A stretch of 64,000 bases of DNA, from the IMG/VR virus record IMGVR_UViG_3300028610_000426, positions 1-64,000 of that record, one strand, 5' to 3'. Positions 44,436 to 53,459 of this stretch are shown here, in pieces. Position numbers and translations under genes: made by a program. The notes beneath the pieces are model-generated. The model had not been told where the DNA came from and searched no databases. It saw only the letters and a list, made by a program, of their open reading frames with translations. This stretch comes from a virus. Within the stretch, counting starts at the first letter, position 1. Every line of letters starts with the position of its first letter.

Positions 44436-44702
44436 ATGTATATTGATCGCATAAAAGACATGGTGGCCGCCGCTATAGCCAAGGGTAATGTCATCAATCC
44501 GTCTCCAGAACTTGTAGCATCTCTGGAAGAAATGTTAAAAAGTATCTGGAGTCAGGCATGGCTGGACAATGCCACCACCCGTGAACTTATTGATGAACTG
44601 TCCACAAGGATAGGCATGAATAATTGCGGCCGATTTGGATGTGACTGTATGGGGTTGGATTACAAGCCCACGGGTCGTATATGTGCGGATGCTCCCCATT
44701 GA
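44436..44702 (+). CDS. Hypothetical protein, 88 aa
   Basis: ATG follows TAGGAGG. A helical N-terminal two-thirds is followed by CGRFGCDCMG, a possible metal site. Function is unknown. Confidence 0.72.
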   Translation: MYIDRIKDMVAAAIAKGNVINPSPELVASLEEMLKSIWSQAWLDNATTRELIDELSTRIGMNNCGRFGCDCMGLDYKPTGRICADAPH

Positions 44703-44747
44703 GCATGTCTGATTTTTAAAAAAGAAAATCGAAGGAAGTACAGAAAA

Positions 44748-44945
44748 ATGAAATGGGGTAAGCCTGTCAAACAATGCTCCACTTGTAAATATGTAAAAGT
44801 ATTGTTTGGGGAGCATATTGATGGTAGCAATGTTTGGTATTGCAACAAGTGGGATGTCCACTTTCTTCCGTGGTACGTACCACGGATTTTAAAAAAACCC
44901 TTTTGGTGTCCCGGCTGGATGAGGGATTTGAATGGAGTAATATGA
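44748..44945 (+). CDS. Cysteine/Trp-rich protein, 65 aa
   Basis: CSTC, a later C and a C-terminal CPGWM make a four-cysteine zinc pattern. ATG follows GAAGGAAG. Function is unknown. Confidence 0.7.
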   Translation: MKWGKPVKQCSTCKYVKVLFGEHIDGSNVWYCNKWDVHFLPWYVPRILKKPFWCPGWMRDLNGVI

Positions 44946-45250
44946 AAGTAAAATTTCCACCATCATCACATGAAGACCCGGAAGCAGTTATCCCCCACGG
45001 GTGTTATTGTTACTGGCATACTGGGCGGAGAGAAAGTTCAGGGGGTATGCGCTTAACAAGTCAGGTTTGTCCTTTTTGGGCTAACATTCCAGATGCTCCG
45101 CCTCAAATGAATGGGTATTGTCATTACCTGAAAACAGGTGATATGATGGATAGGGGGACCATGCTCATCTGGGATATGGTCAAAGAGTGTGGAATTAATG
45201 ATGACTGGGATGAGACAGACTGGATGTACGGTCCCCACGGAGAATGTTAA
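44942..45250 (+). CDS. Hypothetical protein, 102 aa
   Basis: ATG 44942 overlaps the previous stop. Cys- and Trp-rich (HGCYCYWHTG, CPFW, CHYL), probably metal-binding. No family is known. Confidence 0.7.
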   Translation: MKVKFPPSSHEDPEAVIPHGCYCYWHTGRRESSGGMRLTSQVCPFWANIPDAPPQMNGYCHYLKTGDMMDRGTMLIWDMVKECGINDDWDETDWMYGPHGEC

Positions 45251-45555
45251 TGAAATGTCCAATAGGAGTAGACGCATCTAATTGGAAATGGAACGGTCCC
45301 ACAAATGACAAACCCTATCATCAAACGTGGGCTAAGGTTTCTAAGTATCCCCGATACATTAGAAAATTTTACCAGTGGTTTTGTGGACTAAAAGGACATG
45401 AAATTTCAGCAACCGAGTGGGGATATGGTGGTGGTAACGTGGATTGTTGGTGTCGGTGGTGTAATAAATTTGGATCACTGAAACCAGAGACAGCGAGGTT
45501 TTTGTGGGAATCTTTTAACGTCTGGGGACGATTTCAGGAATTTGGAGAAGAATAA
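45250..45555 (+). CDS. Hypothetical zinc-ribbon-like protein, 101 aa
   Basis: The ATG overlaps the previous TAA. CGLKGHE and CWCRWCNKFG suggest a small zinc site, and many Trp residues are present. Function is unknown. Confidence 0.7.
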   Translation: MKCPIGVDASNWKWNGPTNDKPYHQTWAKVSKYPRYIRKFYQWFCGLKGHEISATEWGYGGGNVDCWCRWCNKFGSLKPETARFLWESFNVWGRFQEFGEE

Positions 45556-45686
45556 TGAAATATACACACAGTGCCTATTTTTCTGATAAGATAGAGCTTA
45601 CTTTACGGGACATCATTAAACTCTTGTTGGGACATACTCTCAAAGAGGGGGCAATGGAAATAAGACTGGGAGGAAAATATGAGTGA
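45555..45686 (+). CDS. Hypothetical protein, 43 aa
   Basis: The ATG overlaps the previous TAA with GGAGAAG upstream. A small amphipathic protein (IELTLRDIIKLLLGHTL). It overlaps the next gene by eight bases. Confidence 0.6.
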   Translation: MKYTHSAYFSDKIELTLRDIIKLLLGHTLKEGAMEIRLGGKYE

Positions 45687-46038
45687 TTCAGCCCTATGGA
45701 CAGAGGTAGGCTTTCGGCAATATCTAATGATAGAGCCGGATAAGAAATTATATCCTTATTATGGTTTAACGGAGTGGTACGTAGATTACACGCTCATCCT
45801 TATTTCCGATAGATTCAAAAAGGGCACAGCCGCCTATGAGTTTATCTTTGATCATGAAGTGTATCATACCAATCAAACGGCCGATGAGTACCATATGGCT
45901 GTCATCTGGTCAGAGGTCCGGGCAAACTGGTATGCAATGAAACGACACCCGTTCGGGTTTATTCGGGTTCTTTTTATGACCTTAACTGACAAAACCAGAC
46001 TAAAATTATACATTGACAAGATCAAAAATGCCCGATAG
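45679..46038 (+). CDS. HExxH metallopeptidase-like protein, 119 aa
   Basis: FDHEVYHTNQTADEY contains HEVYH (H-E-x-x-H) in a helix, followed by EVRANWYAMKRHPFGF, a third-ligand-like region seen in small phage peptidases. ATG follows GGGAGG. It could be an anti-restriction or regulatory protease; no substrate is known. Confidence 0.7.
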   Translation: MSDSALWTEVGFRQYLMIEPDKKLYPYYGLTEWYVDYTLILISDRFKKGTAAYEFIFDHEVYHTNQTADEYHMAVIWSEVRANWYAMKRHPFGFIRVLFMTLTDKTRLKLYIDKIKNAR

Positions 46039-46046
46039 GGTATAAA

Positions 46047-46149
46047 GGACATTTAAGCGGACATTTCAGGAGCCTGAATTACCGCAAGTATCTATAATGT
46101 ATAAACATTGTGTGGACATTTAAACGGACAAAGTAGAGGACATAAACGA
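46047..46149 (+). promoter_or_regulatory. Repeat-bearing promoter region of the DHH gene
   Basis: GGACATTTAAGCGGACA (46047-46063) and GGACATTTAAACGGACA (46114-46130) differ by one base, and AGGACATAAACG follows at 46,138. A TATAAT box (46093-46098) lies between the repeats without a good -35, suggesting a regulated promoter. Confidence 0.6.
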
Positions 46150-47084
46150 TGAAAAGTAGAATAATTATTTATCACGGGCCGCACTGTTCAGATGGATTCA
46201 CCGGGGCATGGATAGCACACAACGCTTTGAGGGAATCTGAAGAAGACGTGATGGTGGTGTATTATCCCACCCATTACGGCGAAGAAAAAATTCCGGATGT
46301 TGTGGGGTATGATGAAGTCATCTTAATCGATTTCTGTTATCCCGTGGATGTACTTCATAATATGTGTATGGAAGCTGGACAAGTTTTTTTGTTGGATCAT
46401 CATAAGACGACTGAAGAAGCTCTTGAAGAATACCGTGAAGCTGGGGTATCACTTCCGGATAATCTAACCGCCCATATCAAATTTGATGTCTCCGGCGCTG
46501 TTATAGCGTGGCAGTTCTTTACGAATACCTTGGGGGTGGTCAAGGGTTGGGATTCAGATATGCCCACACTTATCAAGTATGTAAGTGATCGTGATTTGTA
46601 CAACTGGGCTCTTCCTTATAGCCGGGAGATATCCGCATACATTATGACCGCAAAAAAAACCTTCGAACGTTGGGATGCTCTATCTGCGGAACTGGAGAAC
46701 GATTTCCAAGGGGTCGTAGAGAAGGGGAAGATCATCCTTGAGACCCGGATGTCCATTGTCAATGAGATCGTCTCTAACACAGCCTGTTATGCATGGATAG
46801 GGAAATACCCTGTTTGGACATGCAACAGCCCAACCCTATACAGCGACGCCGCTGATGCTTTGATAGCTGAAAAGGCGTTTATTGACCGAGTAGCAGTCTG
46901 TTACAGCTTCACTTCCAATCATGTGAAGTTTTCTGTCAGGTCAGCCGAAGGGTGTTACGTAACGGCTAAGGAACTTGCGGAATACTTTGGTGGCGGCGGC
47001 CATGTTCACGCCGCCGGATTTGAGTTGAGTCATGAGGAATTCTTTGACTTGGTAACGTTCATGCCGGGTAAAAATATCATTTGA
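46149..47084 (+). CDS. DHH-family phosphoesterase, 311 aa
   Basis: HCSDGFTGAW (Asp15), ILIDFCYP (Asp61), LLDHHKT (Asp83-His84-His85) and the C-terminal GGGGHVHAAGF of DHHA1 define the DHH/DHHA1 superfamily. These enzymes hydrolyse nano-RNA, cyclic dinucleotides or pNp. In a phage, removal of host signalling nucleotides is an attractive but unproven role. A repeat-bearing promoter precedes it, a terminator follows. Confidence 0.92.
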   Translation: MKSRIIIYHGPHCSDGFTGAWIAHNALRESEEDVMVVYYPTHYGEEKIPDVVGYDEVILIDFCYPVDVLHNMCMEAGQVFLLDHHKTTEEALEEYREAGVSLPDNLTAHIKFDVSGAVIAWQFFTNTLGVVKGWDSDMPTLIKYVSDRDLYNWALPYSREISAYIMTAKKTFERWDALSAELENDFQGVVEKGKIILETRMSIVNEIVSNTACYAWIGKYPVWTCNSPTLYSDAADALIAEKAFIDRVAVCYSFTSNHVKFSVRSAEGCYVTAKELAEYFGGGGHVHAAGFELSHEEFFDLVTFMPGKNII

Positions 47085-47144
47085 GTAGCCATAGGAAAGG
47101 GGTGGGGTTTTTCTTTACCGTTTCTCCCTGTCCCGAACCTCCTA

Positions 47145-47180
47145 GCCCCCGATAGGAATGGCCTATCGGGGGCATTTTTT
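47145..47180 (+). terminator. Rho-independent terminator after the DHH gene
   Basis: GCCCCCGATAGG (47145-47156) pairs perfectly with CCTATCGGGGGC (47162-47173) around AATGG, followed by A and six T's. Confidence 0.95.
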
Positions 47181-47207
47181 GACCTAAAATAAATGTAGGT
47201 ATTTTAC

Positions 47208-47236
47208 TTGACATCACTGCTTAAATTGGTTATATT
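47208..47236 (+). promoter_or_regulatory. Sigma70-like promoter of the accessory block
   Basis: TTGACA (47208-47213), a 17-base spacer and TATATT (47231-47236), directly after the strong terminator. Confidence 0.82.
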
Positions 47237-47266
47237 ATAGATGGAGGTAGATGAAAGGAGATTGAA

Positions 47267-47437
47267 ATGCGTAAACACATTCACGAACTTGATTATGTTA
47301 AAACGGATTGTATGGCTCTTGCCAAGTGTGATTACTGCGGTAAATACTTTCCTTGTCATGCATTAATTCCACGAGAAGATGGTGATTATGATAATTACCG
47401 TGATTCTTTTTATTGCGTGACTTGTAACTCAAAATAG
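47267..47437 (+). CDS. Zinc-finger small protein, 56 aa
   Basis: CDYCGKYFPC and the C-terminal CVTC make a zinc ribbon. ATG 47267 follows AAAGGAG. It opens the accessory block. Function is unknown. Confidence 0.72.
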   Translation: MRKHIHELDYVKTDCMALAKCDYCGKYFPCHALIPREDGDYDNYRDSFYCVTCNSK

Positions 47438-47442
47438 GAGAG

Positions 47443-48810
47443 ATGACTGTGGAATTCGTTGAGAATTTTAAAAGTAAAATAACCTACGATGAGGAAAGCG
47501 GCCTCCCCCATCTTGATGGGAAGAGGGTCTTTCTTGTTCCTGAACGAAACCTTCCAGCTTTCAACGCCCGGTTTGCCAAGGTGGTTAAGAAGGCCAAGAA
47601 GGTTGGTGTTGAGGAACCCACTTTCACTGTTCACTTCAAGACCCGTATCGAAGTGGAAGTTGACTACTGCCCTGTAACGTATCACATCAAGCGGGAATGG
47701 GTTAGCGCTCTCGCTATCACGGTGGCCGGACCCAAGCCTATCATTGAGGGTTGGACCTTTGTTGCTTCTATTCTTCATACCGCCACTGAGGACGGCAAGA
47801 ACTTAGTAGTATCATCCAGTGATATCACTCTTCCTCTTGAGTACAGGACAGCGGATGATTCCTGTGATCATTGTGGCCACAAGCGTTTCAGAAAAAACAC
47901 CTTTGTTCTTGTCGATGAGGACGGGAATTTCAAAAAGGTTGGTAGCACATGCCTTAAAGATTTCATCGGTAACATGACCGCTTCTTCTGTTGCTAACTGG
48001 GCAACGTTTTGGTGGACCTTCGAAAATGATTGTGGTAATGAGTTTTGGGGTGACGGTGAATACAAGGGTGAGAATTACATCTCATTGGCCGCTTTCATGA
48101 ACTACGTGGCCAAGAACGTCAGGTTGGATGGTAAGTTTATGTCCATCAGTAAGTGCCGGGATGAATGGGGTGACATAGTTGAGACCCCTACTGTTGATAA
48201 GGCTTCGTGGGATATTGAAGATGTCAACTCTAAAGCTTCCAAAGATTGGTCAGTTGAGAAAAGAACCGAAATGCTCCCCACGGTGGAAGATGTTGAGACC
48301 GCTACTGAGTGGATAGAGGCTATCAGGGAGTATGCGGAGAATCTGACCGATGAAGAGTCTGAGGCTCTCAACGATTATGAGTGGAACCTGATAACGGTAA
48401 CCGCTGGCGATGCTCTTAATAAGAGGGCAAAGGGTCTGGCCGCTTCACTGGCTTCATGGTACTGGAGACGGTTCACGCTTCCTGAGCTTGAGGCCACAAG
48501 GGTTAACTACTCCGAGACCTCTGAGTATGTCGGTGAAATTAAAGAACGTTTAAGAGGGTTAGAAGTTACGGTTTTGAGCAAGCATGGTTTTGAAGGTGGG
48601 TTTGGTTGGACCGATATTTACAAGTTTGCCGATACCGATGACAACCTCTTCACTTGGTTCTCAACAGGTAATGTCAAGAGGCCGGACGGTGAGACCGGGT
48701 TGAGCAAGGATGAGACGGTTGTGATAGACGGTACGGTCAAGGCTCACAATGTCTACAGGGATGCCAAAGAGACCCTGCTTAATAGATGTACAGTGAAGGA
48801 GATCAAGTAA
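47443..48810 (+). CDS. Conserved mobile-element protein with zinc motif, 455 aa
   Basis: CDHCGHKRFRKNTFVLVDED and KVGSTCLKDFIG form a pattern I know from uncharacterised plasmid and phage proteins. A long helical, acidic region follows, and the C-terminus is beta-rich (GTVKAHNVY), OB-like. ATG follows AGGAGAG. It is the largest gene of region 3 before UvsX. Function is unknown. Confidence 0.8.
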   Translation: MTVEFVENFKSKITYDEESGLPHLDGKRVFLVPERNLPAFNARFAKVVKKAKKVGVEEPTFTVHFKTRIEVEVDYCPVTYHIKREWVSALAITVAGPKPIIEGWTFVASILHTATEDGKNLVVSSSDITLPLEYRTADDSCDHCGHKRFRKNTFVLVDEDGNFKKVGSTCLKDFIGNMTASSVANWATFWWTFENDCGNEFWGDGEYKGENYISLAAFMNYVAKNVRLDGKFMSISKCRDEWGDIVETPTVDKASWDIEDVNSKASKDWSVEKRTEMLPTVEDVETATEWIEAIREYAENLTDEESEALNDYEWNLITVTAGDALNKRAKGLAASLASWYWRRFTLPELEATRVNYSETSEYVGEIKERLRGLEVTVLSKHGFEGGFGWTDIYKFADTDDNLFTWFSTGNVKRPDGETGLSKDETVVIDGTVKAHNVYRDAKETLLNRCTVKEIK

Positions 48811-48992
48811 TGGCCATATCATGTTTTAGTTGTAAGCGTGGAGAAATTGAGTTCACCGCTAAAGATGGTAAACTAGTTAAAGCTGATGTTCGTGATCCTG
48901 ATACTGGAAGTCTGGAAGGTAGGGGGTGGTTGTGTGAAGACCATCTTAATATGTACGTTGATGATGGATATAAAGTAAAGGAGATCAAGTGA
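48810..48992 (+). CDS. Zinc-ribbon small protein, 60 aa
   Basis: CFSC near the start and a Cys-x-x-His (CEDH) later could bind zinc. The ATG overlaps the previous TAA with AAGGAG upstream. Function is unknown. Confidence 0.7.
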   Translation: MAISCFSCKRGEIEFTAKDGKLVKADVRDPDTGSLEGRGWLCEDHLNMYVDDGYKVKEIK

Positions 48993-49171
48993 AAAAAGGT
49001 AGGTGGGCCGTTTTAGCTGGATGGGCCGCAACGGGGAGAATACTCCATAGGAAGGTGAATGCGGCTGAAGCGGCTCATTTAAGGAAGCTGGCGAAGGATG
49101 GTAAATTGGGTCCACACGCCGTTTCGAATTTAAAGAAGGTTGGCATCTTAAAGGAAGGGGATATATCATGA
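48989..49171 (+). CDS. Small basic protein, 60 aa
   Basis: GTG start overlaps the previous stop behind AAAGGAG. A basic helical protein (ILHRKVNAAEAAHLRKLAKD). Function is unknown. Confidence 0.68.
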   Translation: MKKGRWAVLAGWAATGRILHRKVNAAEAAHLRKLAKDGKLGPHAVSNLKKVGILKEGDIS

Positions 49172-49518
49172 TAAGGGAACTGAAAGCAGATGAAGTGTTA
49201 TTCAAGGTTGATGCCGGTGTCTCTGATATTCCGATTATTGGTAACTGTTCGGCTATCGATGAAGAGACGGACAAGGCAATGGCAGAGTTTATCGTCAAGG
49301 AACTGCTTGCAGGGAACAAGTGGGTATGGTGTGATATAATCGTGACCGCTTCATGGAAAGGGTTTAAGGGTCATGACAATCTGGGAGCTTGTTCCTATAA
49401 GGATGAAAAAGATTTCTGTGAGCCCGGTGGGTATTTCGATGACATGAAGAGTGAGGCTTTGAAGATGCTCAATGCAGTAGTTTTCAATGCCTATTCCAAT
49501 ATCAGCAAATTGGTGTAA
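49168..49518 (+). CDS. Hypothetical protein, 116 aa
   Basis: ATGA overlap. Mixed alpha/beta with WVWCDIIVTASWKGFKGHD in the centre. No recognised family. Confidence 0.72.
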   Translation: MIRELKADEVLFKVDAGVSDIPIIGNCSAIDEETDKAMAEFIVKELLAGNKWVWCDIIVTASWKGFKGHDNLGACSYKDEKDFCEPGGYFDDMKSEALKMLNAVVFNAYSNISKLV

Positions 49519-49524
49519 AATAAA

Positions 49525-49698
49525 ATGGCTTTGATGAGACACCACATGATTCCTGAAATGAGGGAACTGGAGTGTGAACACACTCTAGGATTTCCGTATA
49601 CTGGTACTATCCCTTGCACCGGCCCACGTGTCTGTCCGATGTGTGGGACTGATCTGGAGGATATAGAGGAAATTCCAATTATAAGGAATAACACTTGA
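49525..49698 (+). CDS. Zinc-ribbon small protein, 57 aa
   Basis: CEH, C and CPMCGTDLE suggest a zinc site. The SD is weak. The stop lies inside a downstream promoter -35. Function is unknown. Confidence 0.55.
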   Translation: MALMRHHMIPEMRELECEHTLGFPYTGTIPCTGPRVCPMCGTDLEDIEEIPIIRNNT

Positions 49699-49723
49699 CA
49701 CGAACATAATTAATAGTTATATT
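49695..49723 (+). promoter_or_regulatory. Sigma70-like promoter
   Basis: TTGACA (49695-49700), a 17-base spacer and TATATT (49718-49723), 22 bases before the next ATG. Confidence 0.78.
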
Positions 49724-49744
49724 GTAATTGAAAAGGAGGCTATC

Positions 49745-50020
49745 ATGGAGAGAGGAATTATCAAAAGTTTTGGCGGCTCGTGGGGTTCGGGAATTGGTTA
49801 CTTGCTGGTTGAATCCAACGGCAAAGGTCTCACCATCCCCTGTGAAAACGCTTCTACTGTCCGGGCGCTGGAGGCTTGCTTCGGTAATGTCATCGGCCCC
49901 GGTCATACGGTGGATAACGAAAATGGTGGGCATATCGGGGAAGAGATTTTCTTTAGCACTGATTGTGTCGGTATGCTGGAGGGTTTTACTCCCATTCACG
50001 AACGTTTAATCGATTGTTAG
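49745..50020 (+). CDS. Cold-shock-like OB-fold protein, 91 aa
   Basis: The start GIIKSFGGSWGSGIGYLLVE resembles the first strands of a cold-shock domain (G-x-V-K-x-F, then G-F/Y-G/L), but the canonical RNP motifs are not clear. ATG follows AAAAGGAGG and its own promoter. Confidence 0.7.
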   Translation: MERGIIKSFGGSWGSGIGYLLVESNGKGLTIPCENASTVRALEACFGNVIGPGHTVDNENGGHIGEEIFFSTDCVGMLEGFTPIHERLIDC

Positions 50021-50030
50021 GAGGTTTATT

Positions 50031-50459
50031 ATGACCGAATCTGAACTTCATAGAGCTATAGGAGAATTCGTGGATCGGGAACTTCTGTGCTGTGATTCCA
50101 GTCTGGTTGAGGACATCAGGGCTTTGGAAACACCTCTTGAGGGATTCTCTTATGATGAGATCGAGAATGCCTACACGGAGTTTGAAGAGGGGGAAGAGGG
50201 CACCTGTTCTGAGTGCGATGAGGAAGAGATTCCTTTGGATGAAGACATGAACGTCTGTGAAGACTGTTTCGAATCGGAGCCCAAAGAAATTTACGAGTGG
50301 TGGAGGGTGACCAAGTGGTTTGCTGGGAAGCTCCGGGCCGCCGGGGAACCCGTCCTTGATAATAACTACGGTACGTGGTGGGGACGTTGTACCACCGGAC
50401 AGGCCGTTCTTTTGGATTACGTTATAAGGAAAATCTATAAAGAGGTCAATAAGCTGTGA
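50031..50459 (+). CDS. Zinc-finger acidic protein, 142 aa
   Basis: Very acidic, with CSECDEEEI and CEDC forming a zinc site and a Trp-rich C-terminal region (WWRVTKWFAGKL). ATG follows TAGGAGG. Function is unknown. Confidence 0.75.
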   Translation: MTESELHRAIGEFVDRELLCCDSSLVEDIRALETPLEGFSYDEIENAYTEFEEGEEGTCSECDEEEIPLDEDMNVCEDCFESEPKEIYEWWRVTKWFAGKLRAAGEPVLDNNYGTWWGRCTTGQAVLLDYVIRKIYKEVNKL

Positions 50460-50923
50460 AACCAAACAAACACCCAATTATGGAATGTCCTTATTGTAAG
50501 AAGACTTATTCAGCTTCTTATCATATAAGGGATTGTATACATTCCAGTATTCCTTTTGAATGTCCCATGTGTAAAGAGACAATAACAGACCCTTACAATG
50601 CTATCTCAACCGAATACCAAAGACTTCCCGTATTTGATGAGTTTGATGAAAGCTGGTTAAATAGTAATATTAATAGTATTCTACATAAAAATCTTTACGG
50701 GTGTCCTCTAATAAAATGTGTAGTATTCCCCTTATTACAAAAGTCTATCTCAGAAATTCAACAGTTTGTCAGGGGTGATAATAGATTGAAAGAATTGGTG
50801 GAAGATGTTTTGATAGATACATCAACATATAATGATGATGATAACCCACGAGTAGTGGATATTTCAATAAAATTAAGATCAACAGAGCACCTGTTTACAT
50901 TTCCACTTACTTTAGGGAGTTAA
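50456..50923 (+). CDS. Zinc-ribbon protein, 155 aa
   Basis: CPYCKKTY and CPMCKETI form an N-terminal ribbon. The C-terminal part is alpha/beta. GTG start overlaps the previous stop. Local AT content is higher. Function is unknown. Confidence 0.72.
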   Translation: MKPNKHPIMECPYCKKTYSASYHIRDCIHSSIPFECPMCKETITDPYNAISTEYQRLPVFDEFDESWLNSNINSILHKNLYGCPLIKCVVFPLLQKSISEIQQFVRGDNRLKELVEDVLIDTSTYNDDDNPRVVDISIKLRSTEHLFTFPLTLGS

Positions 50924-50924
50924 C

Positions 50925-51203
50925 ATGATAATCAAACACATGGTAAAAGGTGAAGTGGTTAAGGAACGGGAGTTTAAAAGTAAACTCATGGAACTCAGTC
51001 CCACGATGAGGGGGTTCAACAAATACATTGACCTGACCGCTTCTAAATTCATGCGCCGCTTGAATGTTCTTATTAAAAGGGAGTTTGTTTTCGTTGAGAC
51101 CGGGATGGGCACGGATAGGAATGGTCTCCATCTTTGGGTTATCTTCAATCTTGGGGATAACTGTCTCAAGATTTATCCGGAAGACGGGTGTTACGTTGTC
51201 TGA
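50925..51203 (+). CDS. Hypothetical protein, 92 aa
   Basis: ATG follows TTAGGGAG. Basic helical N-terminus, beta-rich C-terminus. No family is known. Confidence 0.7.
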   Translation: MIIKHMVKGEVVKEREFKSKLMELSPTMRGFNKYIDLTASKFMRRLNVLIKREFVFVETGMGTDRNGLHLWVIFNLGDNCLKIYPEDGCYVV

Positions 51204-51543
51204 GCGCAAATGGCCATGTCCACCAAAGGAGTGGGATGAGACTGGAGGTATTGATGTATACAGCAATGTTGCTTATACTGTTATGGAACGCTACCCCGAT
51301 CTACACCGGGATGTTGTTAGGCAAATTGCCTATAGTGCCGGGGCTCATGCCCATAAAAGCCGGGATGAGTACATAGACAATATCCGGATACTGAGAGTCA
51401 AGGAACCCACAGATGCGTACTTCAAACAGTTTAAGGGTGGTTGTTGTGGAGAACAGGACATTGTAGTAATATCATCTGGCCCATTCAGAGACAAGGATTC
51501 TGAAACAGAGATGTGGTTGGTAGGTTGGAATCACGGACATTAG
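51196..51543 (+). CDS. Hypothetical protein, 115 aa
   Basis: The likely start is TTG 51196, overlapping the previous stop; the frame upstream is the shadow of the previous gene. The product contains GGCCGEQD, possibly a metal or disulphide site. Function is unknown. Confidence 0.6.
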   Translation: MSERKWPCPPKEWDETGGIDVYSNVAYTVMERYPDLHRDVVRQIAYSAGAHAHKSRDEYIDNIRILRVKEPTDAYFKQFKGGCCGEQDIVVISSGPFRDKDSETEMWLVGWNHGH

Positions 51544-51552
51544 GAGGTAACC

Positions 51553-52299
51553 ATGTGGAGTCTGCCCGATATCAAACGGATTAACGCAGTGGCCGAAGAG
51601 AGAGCCCGTCTCAAGAGGGAGGCTCTGGCCGGACCCGGTTCTGAGAAGCAGGGTGATATGCTCACCGGGGAATTCATGGAGTTTCCTGAGCTTCCTCTGG
51701 ACCCGGATGATGAAAACTACGAAGAGTGTGAATACTGCGAAGAAGCGGCTGAGCATACTCTGGAGTGGTTTGACATCTTCTCCGATGATCCCAAGGGTGA
51801 ACTACATCTCTGTGAGGACCATTATGAGGATCAGCTTTATTCTGATTCTTACTTCGAATGTGATACGTGTAACCGTCTCATGATTATGAACTACACGTGG
51901 GAGAATTATTACCGTGTGGGGGATGGTTACATTCAGTGCCTTAAGTGTGCCTTCAAGGAATTTATTGAAGAGCCTACAAACGCTATCACAATGGATAATT
52001 TGGATGAGGTTATGGATGATATCGCTGAACGTCGGCTTGAAGCTTTGGGTGAAAGGTGTCCCCATTTAATAGCCGTGGGGTCTGATTACTGGAAAGAGTA
52101 TTTGAACTTCGAAGCCAACCACGAATTCTCTGAATGGGAGCCGGGTGGAACATTGGGTACTTCGTGGGTTCGATTCAGTAATGATATCAGGCTGGCCGTC
52201 AGGGACACTGGCATAGTCTACCTGATAATGGATGCCGCTTATCAGTGGAGTATTAGCATCGGTATTTATGTGCCGATAACAAAGGAGGCAATATCATGA
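51553..52299 (+). CDS. Zinc-finger protein, 248 aa
   Basis: Two zinc-like clusters, CEYCEEAAEH with CEDHYE and CDTC with CLKC, lie in an acidic protein. The C-terminal half is beta-rich. ATG follows TAGGAGG. Function is unknown. Confidence 0.75.
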   Translation: MWSLPDIKRINAVAEERARLKREALAGPGSEKQGDMLTGEFMEFPELPLDPDDENYEECEYCEEAAEHTLEWFDIFSDDPKGELHLCEDHYEDQLYSDSYFECDTCNRLMIMNYTWENYYRVGDGYIQCLKCAFKEFIEEPTNAITMDNLDEVMDDIAERRLEALGERCPHLIAVGSDYWKEYLNFEANHEFSEWEPGGTLGTSWVRFSNDIRLAVRDTGIVYLIMDAAYQWSISIGIYVPITKEAIS

Positions 52300-52736
52300 T
52301 ACTATATGGGTTAATAATGGCTTTCGTGACCATTGCGGTCATTCTTACGCTCCATGCTTTCTTCCCCGATTTCCGGAGGACTGTACAAACCACACTATCC
52401 TACTTTACCTTTCCTGTTAAGGATAGGGAAGAGAAGACCCACAAATACAAGTCCAAACGGAAGTGGGTGCCGGATATGGAAGAGAAGGATTCATGGAGAA
52501 TACTTTTTTATGAACTGGGGCTCATGCCCTGTTGCCGGGGAAATATGAAATTCTTTGAAGGCCCCCGTGGTGGCATGGCTACGAATATCAAGTGTGCTCA
52601 TTGTAGCCATAAATGGAATATAACGCCGGGATTTGCACAATATATTGAAAATATAGGCGGAGCACTGCCTGTAATGGTTCCGGACCCAAGTGATCCTCAT
52701 AACATGGAGATAGCAGAAATGAGGCAAAACGGATGA
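52296..52736 (+). CDS. Membrane-anchored zinc-ribbon protein, 146 aa
   Basis: An N-terminal transmembrane segment (GLIMAFVTIAVILTLHAFF) precedes a soluble part with CC and CAHC cysteine pairs. ATGA overlap. Function is unknown. Confidence 0.75.
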   Translation: MILYGLIMAFVTIAVILTLHAFFPDFRRTVQTTLSYFTFPVKDREEKTHKYKSKRKWVPDMEEKDSWRILFYELGLMPCCRGNMKFFEGPRGGMATNIKCAHCSHKWNITPGFAQYIENIGGALPVMVPDPSDPHNMEIAEMRQNG

Positions 52737-53023
52737 ATAAGGATATCCGATTCACTCAGAGGGGTGCGGAGCTTTCCCGTGAACTGCGGCGAATGCACGA
52801 AGAGTCTGCGGACTTATCGGCCAGTTTAGCTCACGTGGGATTCAGTCGTCTATCTAAGACATTTCATAAACATTCCAAGTCTTTGTTGAAACTGTCGGGA
52901 GAACTCCGGGAACTCATCGGTGATAAAGTTGATGAGGATATGAGGAATGCCAGAGGTATGACCAAGGCTGTGATTGAGAGTGCGTTGGTCGGGGCGAAAC
53001 TGGAGAAACAGAATCATGAATAA
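52733..53023 (+). CDS. Coiled-coil-like protein, 96 aa
   Basis: Almost wholly helical with heptad-like Leu spacing (ELSRELRRMHEESADLSASL). ATGA overlap with the previous gene. Function is unknown. Confidence 0.72.
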   Translation: MNKDIRFTQRGAELSRELRRMHEESADLSASLAHVGFSRLSKTFHKHSKSLLKLSGELRELIGDKVDEDMRNARGMTKAVIESALVGAKLEKQNHE

Positions 53024-53459
53024 TCTTTCTGTGGTACAAGAATGGCTTGCCTTATGTACCTTGAAACAACAGACAGTATTACTGTCAGCATTACGGGGGT
53101 GTGATGGGAAATATAAGGAGGACTACAGCAAGCCCTTTACCCGGAAGCTCAGGTCTGTGTTATTGAAGAACGCTGGCGGGATACAATTAACCGGGAAGTT
53201 TATGGCGGATTTTGTGGGAGTGGAAGAGCTTACAAAGTTCATATCGAATCTTGACCATTACCCCATGCATTGGTTATTGCATTTTACTCATGCGGTAGAG
53301 ATTGCCGGGTACAAACATCCTGACCCCGCCATTCGAGATTTTTGGTATACTCTGTATTTGGAAATTTGTAATGTATTACATATGAATCCTGAAACTGAAA
53401 AACAATTGGATGAGCGGTTGGTGGATATCATAGGAGAAGAGAATAATGAATCTGGATAA
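53016..53459 (+). CDS. Hypothetical helical protein, 147 aa
   Basis: ATG 53016 lies inside the previous gene end. Mostly helical; no recognised motif. It overlaps the next gene by 14 bases. Confidence 0.72.
   Translation: MNNLSVVQEWLALCTLKQQTVLLSALRGCDGKYKEDYSKPFTRKLRSVLLKNAGGIQLTGKFMADFVGVEELTKFISNLDHYPMHWLLHFTHAVEIAGYKHPDPAIRDFWYTLYLEICNVLHMNPETEKQLDERLVDIIGEENNESG

Noticed and set aside
46400-46603. Small - strand gene inside the DHH gene
   Set aside because: It has no SD on the - strand and overlaps conserved DHH coding sequence.
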